Part shown: one piece after another, positions 1 to 9,013 of the stretch
Layout: each line of letters begins with the position of its first letter
Numbering within the stretch: the stretch's first letter is position 1
NCBI GenBank assembly: GCA_016929095.1
Contig: JAFGJM010000019.1
Span: forward strand, 1 to 34,091
DNA: 34,091 nt
DNA from: Anaerolineales bacterium
GTDB taxonomy: Bacteria; Chloroflexota; Anaerolineae; Anaerolineales; UBA4823
Direction: 5' to 3'
Program-made: the position numbers and the translations under genes
Notes under the pieces: generated by a model
The model's input: only the letters and a program-made list of their open reading frames with translations
What the model was told of the DNA's origin: nothing
Databases searched by the model: none

Positions 1-111
1 AAACGATATTGTTTCAGTAAGTCACTAATTTATTAAGGTACGGTTTGGATCTTTTGACTCATTTTACAGAAAATAGGTTGCGTAATCAATGAAAACATAT
101 CTACTATCGAT

Positions 112-801
112 ATGGAAATATTTTTTAATAATGACAATAGATTAATAAACTATACTTTTGGATTTATAGTATATTTGGGTCATATTGGAAAATTAGCCTT
201 AGAATTAAATCTACCAGAAATATCAAAAGAAGTATGTCGTTGTTTTTTTATTCAAATTTCAACAATAATTTCAAATATTATTATTGAACCATATCAATAT
301 TATTTAGTTAGTAAAATTTTTGAAAACATAAAAATTCTTGTAAATTATGCATGTAACAAAAATATCGATAATTCAATTGATTTAAATTGGGTCCTATATT
401 TTAATAATAAAGTTCCAACAAAATCAGTGGCAAAATTAATAATAGAAAATTTCTCATTTATTGTTATGGAATTATGCAAAATTGGCAGTTTAGATATCGT
501 GGGTATTACTTTTTTTGCACAATCATCCATTGATATAGCGTCATCTTATCCAGAATTATCATTATCCATAATTTCTTTCTTTGGGAAAGTAATTTCCAAT
601 CTAACAAAGCAAAATGAGAAATATAAAGAAATAACAAAAGTATCAATTGTAAACGATATAATGGAGCGGATTGATCAATTAGAAAGAATCGGTTTACGTT
701 CAGAAAATAAAGATATCATTCAAAAATCCGTAAAAACAATAAAAAGAAAGACATCGATTTTCCTTAAAAATAAGAAAACTATTCCTTGCGATAATGAATA
801 A
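112..801 (+). CDS. AT-rich hypothetical protein, possibly 5'-truncated
   Basis: I do not recognise this 229-residue product. It is mostly predicted alpha-helical, rich in Ile, Asn, Lys and Phe, and has a basic C-terminal tail (about residues 205-225). There is no clear signal peptide. The reading frame is open from about base 58, but the only in-frame ATG is at 112 and it has no Shine-Dalgarno sequence, so the gene may be the 3' part of a larger or frameshifted one. Base and codon use are strongly AT-biased, unlike the genes from about 860 onward, which suggests acquired DNA. The stop overlaps the ATG of the next gene by 8 bases. It could belong to a polymorphic-toxin or defence locus, but nothing in the sequence proves that. 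Confidence 0.5.
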   Translation: MEIFFNNDNRLINYTFGFIVYLGHIGKLALELNLPEISKEVCRCFFIQISTIISNIIIEPYQYYLVSKIFENIKILVNYACNKNIDNSIDLNWVLYFNNKVPTKSVAKLIIENFSFIVMELCKIGSLDIVGITFFAQSSIDIASSYPELSLSIISFFGKVISNLTKQNEKYKEITKVSIVNDIMERIDQLERIGLRSENKDIIQKSVKTIKRKTSIFLKNKKTIPCDNE

Positions 802-1510
802 GTATTTTTGTATCAATTCAATTATTACTCAATTGTACAACCAATCAAATCAAAATAACGTAGCCGGTATGGCGCATTACGGTATCAACCCCGAGCACGC
901 CCTGGGTATCTCGATTCCCATCCTACGCAAGATGGCTAAAGAGATCGGTCGAAACCACAGCCTGGCGCAAGAGTTATGGGATTCCGGTATTCATGAAGCG
1001 CGATTGCTGGCAGTATATATCACCGATCCATCTCAGGCGACTGAGGAACAAATGGAAAGCTGGGTAAAAGATATCAATTCTTGGGATTTGTGCGACGGAT
1101 TCTGCAACAACCTGATGGTTCGGACGCCTTTTGCAGTCCAAAAAGCTATCGAATGGAGCAACCGCCCTGAGACATACGTAAAAAGAGCGGCATTTTCTCT
1201 GATGGCATGCATCGCTGTCCATCATAAACAACTTCCGGATCAACAATTCGAGGCATTTCTCGACCTGGTATATAAGCAAGCCAATGATGATCGCAATTTC
1301 GTCAAGAAAGCGGTCAATTGGGCGCTGCGTCAGATCGGCAAACGCAACACCAACCTCAACCAAAAAGCCATTTCGATGGCTAAACAAATCCAACGGCTTG
1401 ATTCTAAGGCTGCCCGTTGGATTGCTGACGATGCCCTGCGCGAGCTGACCGGAGAACAAGTAAAAAATATTTTAATAAGGAAGGCAGGAAAACAGGAAAA
1501 GGAAAAATAA
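794..1510 (+). CDS. DNA alkylation repair protein (AlkD-like HEAT-repeat glycosylase)
   Basis: This 238-residue protein matches the DNA alkylation repair family (AlkC/AlkD, PF08713), which excises N3- and N7-alkylated purines by a HEAT-repeat fold. The segment SWDLCD at residues 96-101 gives Trp97 and Asp101 with the same spacing as the Trp109/Asp113 pair of Bacillus cereus AlkD. A conserved KRAAFSL and a later VNWALRQIG follow. Homology starts near residue 9. The first residues are encoded by AT-rich sequence continuous with the upstream gene, so the native start may have been altered. The last ten or so residues (KAGKQEKEK) are encoded by a copy of an intergenic repeat found elsewhere in the window and are probably not part of the fold. 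Confidence 0.88.
   Translation: MNKYFCINSIITQLYNQSNQNNVAGMAHYGINPEHALGISIPILRKMAKEIGRNHSLAQELWDSGIHEARLLAVYITDPSQATEEQMESWVKDINSWDLCDGFCNNLMVRTPFAVQKAIEWSNRPETYVKRAAFSLMACIAVHHKQLPDQQFEAFLDLVYKQANDDRNFVKKAVNWALRQIGKRNTNLNQKAISMAKQIQRLDSKAARWIADDALRELTGEQVKNILIRKAGKQEKEK
1475..1500 (+). repeat. GAAGGCAGGAAAA dispersed repeat, copy 1
   Basis: The core AAGGAAGGCAGGAAAA is found again, in reverse complement, at 4369-4391 and 4433-4467, and in diverged form at 6141-6160. This copy lies inside the 3' end of the AlkD-like gene and encodes its basic tail. The other copies are intergenic. Confidence 0.6.
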
Positions 1511-1527
1511 ATGAGGTTATTTATAGT

Positions 1528-1557
1528 CAGTTCTCAGTTTACAGTTTTCAGTATTTA
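1528..1557. repeat. CAGTT(T/A)TCAGT-type low-complexity intergenic repeat
   Basis: Degenerate tandem units of the CAGTTTTCAGT kind lie just after the AlkD-like gene. Similar runs occur at 4291-4324 and 6161-6192. They do not encode anything recognisable. Confidence 0.5.
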
Positions 1558-1590
1558 GTAATTCCGGTTTGTGCGATTTCCCAAAAATAT

Positions 1591-1668
1591 CCTCCCCCAC
1601 TTTTGCCTTTTAAAATGACGTCGACTAGCATTCTCCTCCCCCATTTTTGTCTTTCAAAATGGGGGAGG
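1591..1668. repeat. CCTCCCCCA... paired repeat with perfect hairpin
   Basis: Two near-identical 27-base units begin at 1591 and 1635 (CCTCCCCCAYTTTTGYCTTT in each). The second unit folds into a perfect 13-bp stem: CCTCCCCCATTTT at 1635-1647 pairs with AAAATGGGGGAGG at 1656-1668 across an 8-base loop. It could act as a terminator for the AlkD-like gene, but no T-run follows, so a mobile-palindrome origin is equally likely. The rest of the 1511-1777 gap holds only the gatB promoter region. Confidence 0.65.
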
Positions 1669-1764
1669 TAAAAAATCGAAATTTCCTGGCTTCTAAATTC
1701 ATCTTTTATTTTTCTTATCAGATATAATATCTTCGTCAATTTATATTAAATACATCTTTTTAGG

Positions 1765-1770
1765 TAAAAT
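1765..1770 (+). promoter_or_regulatory. Candidate -10 box of a near-leaderless gatB transcript
   Basis: TAAAAT ends 7 bases before the gatB ATG, and no purine-rich Shine-Dalgarno sequence precedes the start. A second -10-like TATAAT sits at 1723-1728. No good -35 element is visible for either, so this is tentative. Confidence 0.3.
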
Positions 1771-1777
1771 TAAGCCT

Positions 1778-3214
1778 ATGACCGAATACGAAGCCATCAT
1801 CGGGTTAGAGACCCATATCCAACTCAACACCACAACCAAGATCTTTTGTGGCTGCAAAGCCGATTCATGGGGTGAACCTCCCAACACCAATATCTGCCCG
1901 GTGTGCTGCGGGTTGCCCGGCGTGTTACCCGTTTTAAATAAAACCGTGGTAGAAAAAGCAGTCTTGCTTTCGGCCGCCATGCACACTGAAATTCAGCGGG
2001 TTTCCTACTTCGACCGTAAGAATTATTTCTACCCGGATTTACCCAAGGGCTACCAGATATCCCAATACGATCAGCCATTGGCATTGGGAGGCTACCTTGA
2101 ACTACCCATGCCCGAAGGCTATACCCGCCGGGTAAATATCGCCAAGCTGCACATCGAGGAAGACGCCGGCAAGACGAAAAATGAATACGGTCGACGGCTG
2201 ATCGATTTCAACCGCTGCGGTGTGCCCTTGATCGAAATGGTTACCCAACCCGACCTGCGCTCCGCTGATGAAGCCTCCCAATACCTGATCCGCCTGCGTC
2301 AGTTATTACGCTGGTTGGGCATCTCCGAAGCTGACATGGAAAAAGCCCATCTGCGCTGTGACGCTAACGTCTCTATCCGTCCCAAGGGCGCCGATTACCT
2401 CAACCCCAAAACCGAGATCAAGAATGTCAATTCGATCACCGCCGTCCGGGATGCTATCCTGACCGAGATCGAGCGCCAGATGCGCGAAGTTGAAGCGGGG
2501 AATAAAATCCAAACCTGGACATTGGAATGGGATGAGGAAAGCGGTGTGCTGCGCAAGATGCGTTCCAAAGAAACCGAAGCCGATTACCGCTATTTCCGCG
2601 AACCCGATTTGCTGCCTATCCAATTAGATGAAGCCTGGTTGAGTGAGATACTCTCTGCCTTGCCTGAGCTGCCGTTGGAGCGCCGCCAACGATTTGTAGA
2701 GCAATATTCCCTGCCGGAATATGACGCCGATATCCTCACCGGCGAGCGCAGCCTTTCAGATTACTTCGAAAGCGCTGTGCAAAGTTATGGCAGCGACGCC
2801 AAACGCGTCTCGAACTGGTTGATGAATGACGTACTTCGCATGGTCAACGAGCGCGGCATCAGCCCGGCAGAATTAAAACTGACTGCGGCTTATCTGGCGG
2901 ATATCATCAAGCTGGTAGACTCAAACGCAATCAACACTTCCACCGGGAAATCACTCATCGAGAAAGTGGAGCAAAGTGGGAAATCGCCTCAGCAAATCGT
3001 CGATGAAGAAGGTCTGGCAAAGGTCAGTGACCAGGACGCCATCCGCACGGTCTGCGCCGAGGTGCTGGCAGAAGCCCCCGACCAGGTGAAAAACTATCAG
3101 GGCGGTAAGATCGGGCTGATGGGCTGGTTTGTCGGTCAGGTGATGAAGAAAATGCGCGGCAAAGCCGACCCTCAATTGGCGAAATCCATATTGGAAGAAT
3201 TGCTTTCCAAATAA
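1778..3214 (+). CDS. gatB: Aspartyl/glutamyl-tRNA(Asn/Gln) amidotransferase subunit B
   Basis: GatB activates misacylated Glu-tRNA(Gln) and Asp-tRNA(Asn) by phosphorylation so that ammonia from GatA can amidate them. The 478-residue length is normal for the family. The N-terminus has the typical IGLETHIQL segment, the cysteine pairs C24/C26 and C40/C43 of the zinc site, and YFYPDLPKGYQISQYD in the catalytic cradle. The C-terminal GatB/YqeY helical domain (about residues 330-478) that grips the tRNA is complete. It stands alone here: gatA and gatC are not in the window. The start is fixed by homology, since no Shine-Dalgarno sequence is present. Confidence 0.97.
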   Translation: MTEYEAIIGLETHIQLNTTTKIFCGCKADSWGEPPNTNICPVCCGLPGVLPVLNKTVVEKAVLLSAAMHTEIQRVSYFDRKNYFYPDLPKGYQISQYDQPLALGGYLELPMPEGYTRRVNIAKLHIEEDAGKTKNEYGRRLIDFNRCGVPLIEMVTQPDLRSADEASQYLIRLRQLLRWLGISEADMEKAHLRCDANVSIRPKGADYLNPKTEIKNVNSITAVRDAILTEIERQMREVEAGNKIQTWTLEWDEESGVLRKMRSKETEADYRYFREPDLLPIQLDEAWLSEILSALPELPLERRQRFVEQYSLPEYDADILTGERSLSDYFESAVQSYGSDAKRVSNWLMNDVLRMVNERGISPAELKLTAAYLADIIKLVDSNAINTSTGKSLIEKVEQSGKSPQQIVDEEGLAKVSDQDAIRTVCAEVLAEAPDQVKNYQGGKIGLMGWFVGQVMKKMRGKADPQLAKSILEELLSK

Positions 3215-3249
3215 CTATTGGTCAGGCTATATAAATAAGATGCTTTTGT

Positions 3250-3300
3250 AGTAACAACTTTAGTCGGTTCACCCTCATAAAAACGACTGAAGTCGTCACT
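3250..3300. repeat. Imperfect inverted repeat (ACTGAAGTCGT type)
   Basis: AGTAACAACTTTAGTCG at 3250-3266 is an inverted match (14 of 17) to CGACTGAAGTCGTCACT at 3284-3300. The right arm also contains the short palindrome ACGACTGAAGTCGT. It lies between the convergent gatB and radical SAM genes and may help terminate both, although it looks like a dispersed palindromic element. Confidence 0.6.
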
Positions 3301-3329
3301 TCATAAATCATTTGCACTATCACAAATTA

Positions 3330-4235
3330 CTATAGATTGACCCCATACATTTGATCCGGTCCCAACAACTCCGGAAAATGTTCTCTAAGTAACAAACGGC
3401 TGTTGTAACACAGGTGGCAGGCATCGGCATAGCCCTTTTCATGGGGCAGGTCAAATTGCGTCACCAGGGCTGCCGGACCTCCGTTCAAAATTACTTTTAC
3501 AATTGGGTGACTCTGGGGGTCATATTCAGCACAGATTTCTTTGAGTGGTTTTTCCCGGATATTGCCGATAATGATCCCCTGACAGATATGCAGATTCCCC
3601 AACGGATCCATGTGTATCCGACCTGGTTCTACCAGGTCTTCGTAGGGGCATTCGGTGAACGATTCCCAAGGGCTTCTACCTGCTTTGTCAATGAGATTAA
3701 CCGCCGCTCTGCCGCGGTACATCACGTCTGACTCACCCGGGGGCAGCGTCCCACGACCGGCTTCCGTACATGTTTCACTCTCTTGTGGAGAAGCAATGCT
3801 GATCGTGCCCAGCGGGATGTTCAATACACGCGCCACTTCTTCCGAAAACTTCGCCTGGGAGCTAATAAATTCATCATAGTGGAAAAAATCGGTACTCACC
3901 GATAAATCATGCAACAATCCTGAAAACGGTTCCAGCGCTGCCTGGGCGTCTTCCTGGCTGATAGCCCAATAACCGTTGGAAACAATGCCCACGTCAAACC
4001 CCATCTCATGCGCCATTCGTACCGCTTTTAGCAGGGTAGCGTAATATAAAAACGGCTCCCCCCCCTCAAAATAGATGCTGTTCACTGTACCGGTCTCCTT
4101 GGCTTGCTGCAGCGTATCCCGAATATCCGCCATCGTCATCACCCCGCTTTGCCAGGGGCTACCCCACACGAAGCAGTGGTCGCATTCGAAATTGCATTGG
4201 TAGGTTAACAAAATATGTAAGCCGGTGAGTTTCAT
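3330..4235 (-). CDS. Radical SAM protein with SPASM-like C-terminal cysteines
   Basis: The 301-residue protein opens with the radical SAM iron-sulfur motif CxxxCxxC (C14, C18, C21 in TYQCNFECDHCF), which binds the [4Fe-4S] cluster that cleaves S-adenosylmethionine. The GGEP-type SAM-binding segment (YFEGGEPFLY, near residue 56) follows. The C-terminal third has further cysteines (ECPYEDL, HICQG, DACHLCY) that could hold an auxiliary cluster, as in SPASM/Twitch proteins. The start has a good Shine-Dalgarno sequence (CAGGAGG, 8 bases upstream). No peptide substrate or maturation partner is next to it, so the reaction cannot be named. Neighbouring genes are separated by repeat-rich gaps, so it is probably transcribed alone. 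Confidence 0.85.
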   Translation of the reverse strand: MKLTGLHILLTYQCNFECDHCFVWGSPWQSGVMTMADIRDTLQQAKETGTVNSIYFEGGEPFLYYATLLKAVRMAHEMGFDVGIVSNGYWAISQEDAQAALEPFSGLLHDLSVSTDFFHYDEFISSQAKFSEEVARVLNIPLGTISIASPQESETCTEAGRGTLPPGESDVMYRGRAAVNLIDKAGRSPWESFTECPYEDLVEPGRIHMDPLGNLHICQGIIIGNIREKPLKEICAEYDPQSHPIVKVILNGGPAALVTQFDLPHEKGYADACHLCYNSRLLLREHFPELLGPDQMYGVNL

Positions 4236-4461
4236 GGATAAGCCTCCTGATGGAGTATAAATGAAAAAGTGAGTTATGAGAACTGATTGGTATTCGGTAT
4301 TCAGTTATCAGTTTCCAGTTTTTAATCAAATCATCGAGCTAATAGACTACTAATTCTATTATATTAATTCCTGCTTTCCTGCCTTCCTCATAAAAAAAGT
4401 TGTCAGCTATCTGCGTTCAGCTTTATCGTGTCTTTCCTGGTTTTCGATTTTCCTGCCTTCC
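4236..4461. repeat. Repeat-filled intergenic gap
   Basis: The gap holds a CAGTTATCAGTTTCCAGT-type run (4291-4324) and two reverse-complement copies of the GGAAGGCAGGAAA repeat (4369-4391 and 4433-4467). Between these is a GTCAGCTATCTGCGTTCAGC segment of the same style as 6341-6371. I see no gene here. Confidence 0.55.
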
Positions 4462-6078
4462 TCATATATCTTTACTCCCCGGTATCAAACTCATGGCATA
4501 TTCCGCCAACGCCGTGATGGTCAGGCTGGGATTGACGCCGGGGTTAGCCGGCACAATCGAGCCATCCACCACGTACAACCCCGGGTAGTTATGCACCTGG
4601 CAATCCAACCCCACTACCCCCTGCTCGGCATTCACCCCCATCGGGCATCCTCCCAACAAATGCGCCGTTATGGGGATGTTGAATAACCCCTCGTTCAGTG
4701 AACCCGCCGGGATTCCATTGATCTTCTCGGCAAAGCGGCGCGTGACCCAATGCCCGATATCGATTTTCGTCGGGATAGTATGCTCAATGTCCGGCTCCGA
4801 AACAAGCCCTCGTCGAAACATGGTGAACAGGCTGCGACCCAGGCGAAAACGGATATGGTTATCTTGCGTTTGCATGACCAATAATATCGTTGTGCGGTGC
4901 GCCCAGCCAGGTATGATGTGTGACTTCAAAAAATCGATGGGGTGGCTGAAGATGATCCCCAGCGATTTCAATATCCTGAATGGAATACTCCCGCTGGCTT
5001 CAATGAGCGGTGCAGAAAGGTAACGCATCAGATCAGAGCCATCCGGGAAACGCACCGGTTCGATAGCGGTAACTTCATCTGCCTGAAAAATGGAGGTGAT
5101 GGCAATGCCTTTGGAGTAATCGGTTTTTAACCCCCGATCCACTGCCCCTAAGAGTGTCTCAGAATTGGTGCGCACCAAATCGCCCAATCGGGATGAAATA
5201 TCTGGCAGCGAATGGGTTTCTTCCTTACAACGAAATAACAAACCAACGGTTCCAGCCGCACTGGCAGAGACAACCACCTGCCTTGCCCGCACCGAGCTTA
5301 CACGCTTATCCCACCAGGAAGTAGACTTACCGAAAACCACCTGATATCGAGCGCCATCCGATTGACCGGCAGGCAAAGGTTGAATATCTCGAACCACACA
5401 TTCCGCCATGATTTGAGCGCCCCATTTTTCGGCAAAATACAAATAATTCTTCACCAGGGTATTTTTCGCATTCTCCCGGCAGCCCACCATGCAAGCACCG
5501 CAATGCGTGCAGCTTTTACGAGCCGGTCCTTCCCCATTGAAATAAGGGTCGGTGAAATCTTGTCCTTCCTGATCATCTTTGAAAAACACGCCCACTTCGG
5601 TCGGTCGGAAGGTATGGGAAGTGTTTAGTTCAGCGGCGATCTCATTCACAATGTGATCGGCTATCCACATCTTCGGGTTAGGGACAACGCCCAGCATACG
5701 TTTTGCAGTATCGTAATGCGGTCGAAGAATTGCTTTCCAATCAGCCAGGTGTTTCCAGGCAGGCGCCTCGAAAAGATGATCATCGGGTTCCATCAAAACA
5801 TTGGCATAATTCAGGCTGCCGCCTCCCACCCCGCAGCCGTGCAACACAAAAATATCTTTAAAGGGGGTAATTTGAAGGTTGCCGAAACAGCGCAAAGCGG
5901 GCAACCACAGGTATTTCCAGAAAATCCAGTTTGTCTTGGGGAAATCTTCATCCCGATAGCGCTTCCCTTTTTCAAGCACCAACACAGAATAGCCTTTTTC
6001 AGCCAACCGCATGGCGCTTACACTGCCCCCAAAACCTGAGCCGATCACTACATAATCAAAAACCGCCTCGTCTGACAT
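4462..6078 (-). CDS. GMC-family FAD oxidoreductase, cholesterol-oxidase-like, with four-cysteine motif
   Basis: The 538-residue protein is a glucose-methanol-choline type flavoenzyme. The N-terminus has the FAD Rossmann motif GSGFGGS (13-19), followed by HGCGVGGGSLNYANVL near residue 80. The C-terminus has HLLGGCPMG and VVDGSIVPANPGVNP, the usual GMC active-site and FAD-binding block. It carries C190-x2-C193-x2-C196-x3-C200 followed by RENAKN, a ferredoxin-like signature seen in the ChoD-type branch of the family, so an iron-sulfur cluster is likely. The substrate is probably a sterol-like or other hydrophobic alcohol, which is inference. The start has AGGAGG 6 bases upstream. There is no signal peptide. 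Confidence 0.87.
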   Translation of the reverse strand: MSDEAVFDYVVIGSGFGGSVSAMRLAEKGYSVLVLEKGKRYRDEDFPKTNWIFWKYLWLPALRCFGNLQITPFKDIFVLHGCGVGGGSLNYANVLMEPDDHLFEAPAWKHLADWKAILRPHYDTAKRMLGVVPNPKMWIADHIVNEIAAELNTSHTFRPTEVGVFFKDDQEGQDFTDPYFNGEGPARKSCTHCGACMVGCRENAKNTLVKNYLYFAEKWGAQIMAECVVRDIQPLPAGQSDGARYQVVFGKSTSWWDKRVSSVRARQVVVSASAAGTVGLLFRCKEETHSLPDISSRLGDLVRTNSETLLGAVDRGLKTDYSKGIAITSIFQADEVTAIEPVRFPDGSDLMRYLSAPLIEASGSIPFRILKSLGIIFSHPIDFLKSHIIPGWAHRTTILLVMQTQDNHIRFRLGRSLFTMFRRGLVSEPDIEHTIPTKIDIGHWVTRRFAEKINGIPAGSLNEGLFNIPITAHLLGGCPMGVNAEQGVVGLDCQVHNYPGLYVVDGSIVPANPGVNPSLTITALAEYAMSLIPGSKDI

Positions 6079-6371
6079 TTATCCTCCTCAATCACCCCAT
6101 TAATCCCACAGGAATTCTACTCAAATGAAAAACGACTTTTATAAGGAAGCCAGGAAACAGATATAAAACTAAAAACTGAAAACTTTCTATCAGAAATCAG
6201 GAAAGCATGAAATTAAAAATCTTATTCATCCTGTCAATCCTGTTTATCCTGTTTATTTATTATCAACACAATTAATAATTGTAAGGAAACCAGCAATATA
6301 TGAACCCGGGAAGGTTCTATACTATTCTTAACATAATTGATCTGACAGCTGAGAGCTGATAGCAGACAGCT
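6079..6371. repeat. Repeat-filled intergenic gap with ATCCTGTTT units
   Basis: The gap contains a diverged GGAAGCCAGGAAA copy (6141-6160), a CTGAAAACT run (6161-6192) and three 9-base units of the form ATCCTGTYW at about 6226-6254, a dispersed repeat type seen in many bacterial genomes. A GACAGCTGAGAGCTGATAGC stretch lies at 6343-6371. I see no gene. Confidence 0.55.
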
Positions 6372-7220
<849 letters not shown>

Positions 7221-7231
7221 AGTTATCCCTC

Positions 7232-8437
7232 CTATATTATCTCAATCGCCATTGCGACAGCTTCAGCACCGCCTAAACAAAGTGAAGCGATACCCCTTTT
7301 TAAACCCCTATCTTTTAATGCATAGATCAGAGTGGTAAGCACCCGGGCTCCGCTGGCGCCGATAGGGTGCCCCAGGGCAATCGCTCCGCCGTTTACATTA
7401 ACTTTAGCCCAATCCCAGCCTAGATCTGCCAAAACAAGTCCATCCACCAGAGCTTGTGCGGCAAAGGCTTCGTTCAATTCGATCAGATCGGCATCCGCCA
7501 GTGTCCACCCGATTTTTTCTAAAAGAATAGGAATAACCTTTGCGGGTGCAATAAAGAGATAGCGAGGGTCAACAGCCCCCTGGGCATATCCAATAATACG
7601 CGCCAGAGGCTGTACATTCATTGATTTCGCTTTTTTCGCGGAGGCTACCACCAAAGCCGCCGCACCGTCGTTTAATCCAGGAGAATTCCCGGCTGTAACA
7701 CGGCCCTCTTTTTGGAAAGCGGGTTTTAACTTCGACAACCCTTCGGGAGAGGTATCTCGACGAGGTGTCTCATCGGTATCGAATAACTTCGTTTGCCCCT
7801 TTCCAGATGGTATTTCCAATGGAATGATTTCAGCTTTGAATTTACCGCTATCGATGGCTTGAATGGCTTTTGTTTGACTCCCCAGGGCGTATTCGTCCAT
7901 GACGTCGCGGGAGATATCATATTCTTGAGCAATGAATTCAGCCGAATTTCCCATCCCCCAGTTTTCGAAGGGATCCCATAACCCATCTTGCAATAACGCA
8001 TCGATCAACCGCCCATGACCGAAGCGTAACTCCTGGTTGCGCCCTTCGACTAAAAATGGCGCCCGACTCATATTTTCCATCCCCCCGGCAACCAATAAAT
8101 CACCGTCACCAGCCTGAATGGCTTGCGCGGCTAACATGACGGTTTTCAAGCCCGAACCGCATACTTTGTTGACCGTCGTAGCTCCCACGCTGGATGGAAG
8201 CTCGGCAAAAATGGCTGCCTGGCGGGCTGGATTTTGACCCAACCCGGCGGAAACCACATTTCCCATCATCACTTCATCGATTTCTGCTTTGTTTGTAATC
8301 CCAGCTCGCTCTACCGCTGCTTTCACCACAGCCGCACCCAATTTGGGGGCTGGAATCGTTGCGAGACTGCCTTGGAACTTCCCCATGGGTGTTCGAACCG
8401 CGCTTAACAAAACGCATCCGTTGGAACCATCCACCAT
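7232..8437 (-). CDS. Acetyl-CoA C-acetyltransferase (thiolase)
   Basis: This is a thiolase of 401 residues. The nucleophilic cysteine is C93 in [25 protein letters not shown] carries the active-site histidine, and CLGGAEAVA near the end carries the second cysteine. It condenses two acetyl-CoA to acetoacetyl-CoA or does the reverse. The frame also opens at a GTG at 8455, but AAAGGAG lies 7 bases upstream of the ATG at 8437 and would be coding from the GTG, so I choose the ATG. It starts 14 bases after the HIT gene stop and is followed by 3-hydroxybutyryl-CoA dehydrogenase. Confidence 0.94.
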   Translation of the reverse strand: MVDGSNGCVLLSAVRTPMGKFQGSLATIPAPKLGAAVVKAAVERAGITNKAEIDEVMMGNVVSAGLGQNPARQAAIFAELPSSVGATTVNKVCGSGLKTVMLAAQAIQAGDGDLLVAGGMENMSRAPFLVEGRNQELRFGHGRLIDALLQDGLWDPFENWGMGNSAEFIAQEYDISRDVMDEYALGSQTKAIQAIDSGKFKAEIIPLEIPSGKGQTKLFDTDETPRRDTSPEGLSKLKPAFQKEGRVTAGNSPGLNDGAAALVVASAKKAKSMNVQPLARIIGYAQGAVDPRYLFIAPAKVIPILLEKIGWTLADADLIELNEAFAAQALVDGLVLADLGWDWAKVNVNGGAIALGHPIGASGARVLTTLIYALKDRGLKRGIASLCLGGAEAVAMAIEII

Positions 8438-8451
8438 AGCAAAATCTCCTT

Positions 8452-8928
8452 TCACCAGGCTTCTTTTATACGACGATGAGTCTCCTCCAATGATTCGGGT
8501 AATACTCTGGTTTGCGCCAGGGAAGACATGAAGTTCGTGTCGCCCTCCCAGCGTGGTACAACATGCACATGCACATGATCCGCAATACCGGCGCCGGCTG
8601 CTTCACCGATATTCATGCCCACATTGAAACCCTCCGGGCAATATACCGCTTGCAGCACTTGTATAGCATGGTTGACTAATTCCATCATCTCCGAGCGCGT
8701 TTCGCACGACAATTTATCGATTGAAGAGACATGGTCATAAGGGACGACCATTAAGTGCCCACTCGTATAAGGGTAGCGGTTCAAGATAACAAAGGCATGC
8801 TCGCTTTTTACCACGATATATGGTTCAGCGCATTCCGATTCATCTAAAGCAACACATAAAGGACAGCAATTTTCTTTTTTATGACTTTGAATATATACCA
8901 TACGCCACGGTGACCATAAATAATTCAT
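8452..8928 (-). CDS. HIT-family nucleotide hydrolase/phosphorylase
   Basis: The 158-residue protein has the histidine-triad motif HVHVHVV (H118, H120, H122) and an N-terminal CPLC pair (C22, C25), typical of the bacterial Ap4A-phosphorylase-like HIT branch. Members act on dinucleoside polyphosphates or nucleotide adducts; the exact substrate is unknown. The frame extends 17 codons upstream, but family homology begins at MNYLWSPWRM, so I start at 8928. A -10-like TACAAT lies 9 bases before this ATG and no Shine-Dalgarno sequence is present. It heads the HIT-thiolase-dehydrogenase run, divergent from xseA. Confidence 0.9.
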   Translation of the reverse strand: MNYLWSPWRMVYIQSHKKENCCPLCVALDESECAEPYIVVKSEHAFVILNRYPYTSGHLMVVPYDHVSSIDKLSCETRSEMMELVNHAIQVLQAVYCPEGFNVGMNIGEAAGAGIADHVHVHVVPRWEGDTNFMSSLAQTRVLPESLEETHRRIKEAW

Positions 8929-8969
8929 AATTAATTTATTGTAGCAAAAAAACGATTTTCGTGGAATAG

Positions 8970-8998
8970 TTGACAGCAAATTTAAAGAAGAGTATCCT
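8970..8998 (+). promoter_or_regulatory. Sigma-70-type promoter of xseA
   Basis: TTGACA at 8970-8975 and TATCCT at 8993-8998 are separated by exactly 17 bases. The expected transcription start is near 9005, which leaves a leader of only about 9 bases before the xseA ATG with no clear Shine-Dalgarno sequence. The divergent HIT gene must use its own promoter in the same 85-base gap. Confidence 0.6.
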
Positions 8999-9013
8999 CA
9001 TGCAAATCTCATT

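Noticed and set aside
974..1459. 161-codon open frame on the minus strand
   Set aside because: It lies antisense inside the AlkD-like gene, which has clear family motifs; the antisense product has no recognisable features.
1548..1739. 63-codon minus-strand frame between AlkD and gatB
   Set aside because: It is made of the C-rich hairpin repeats and has no start signal.
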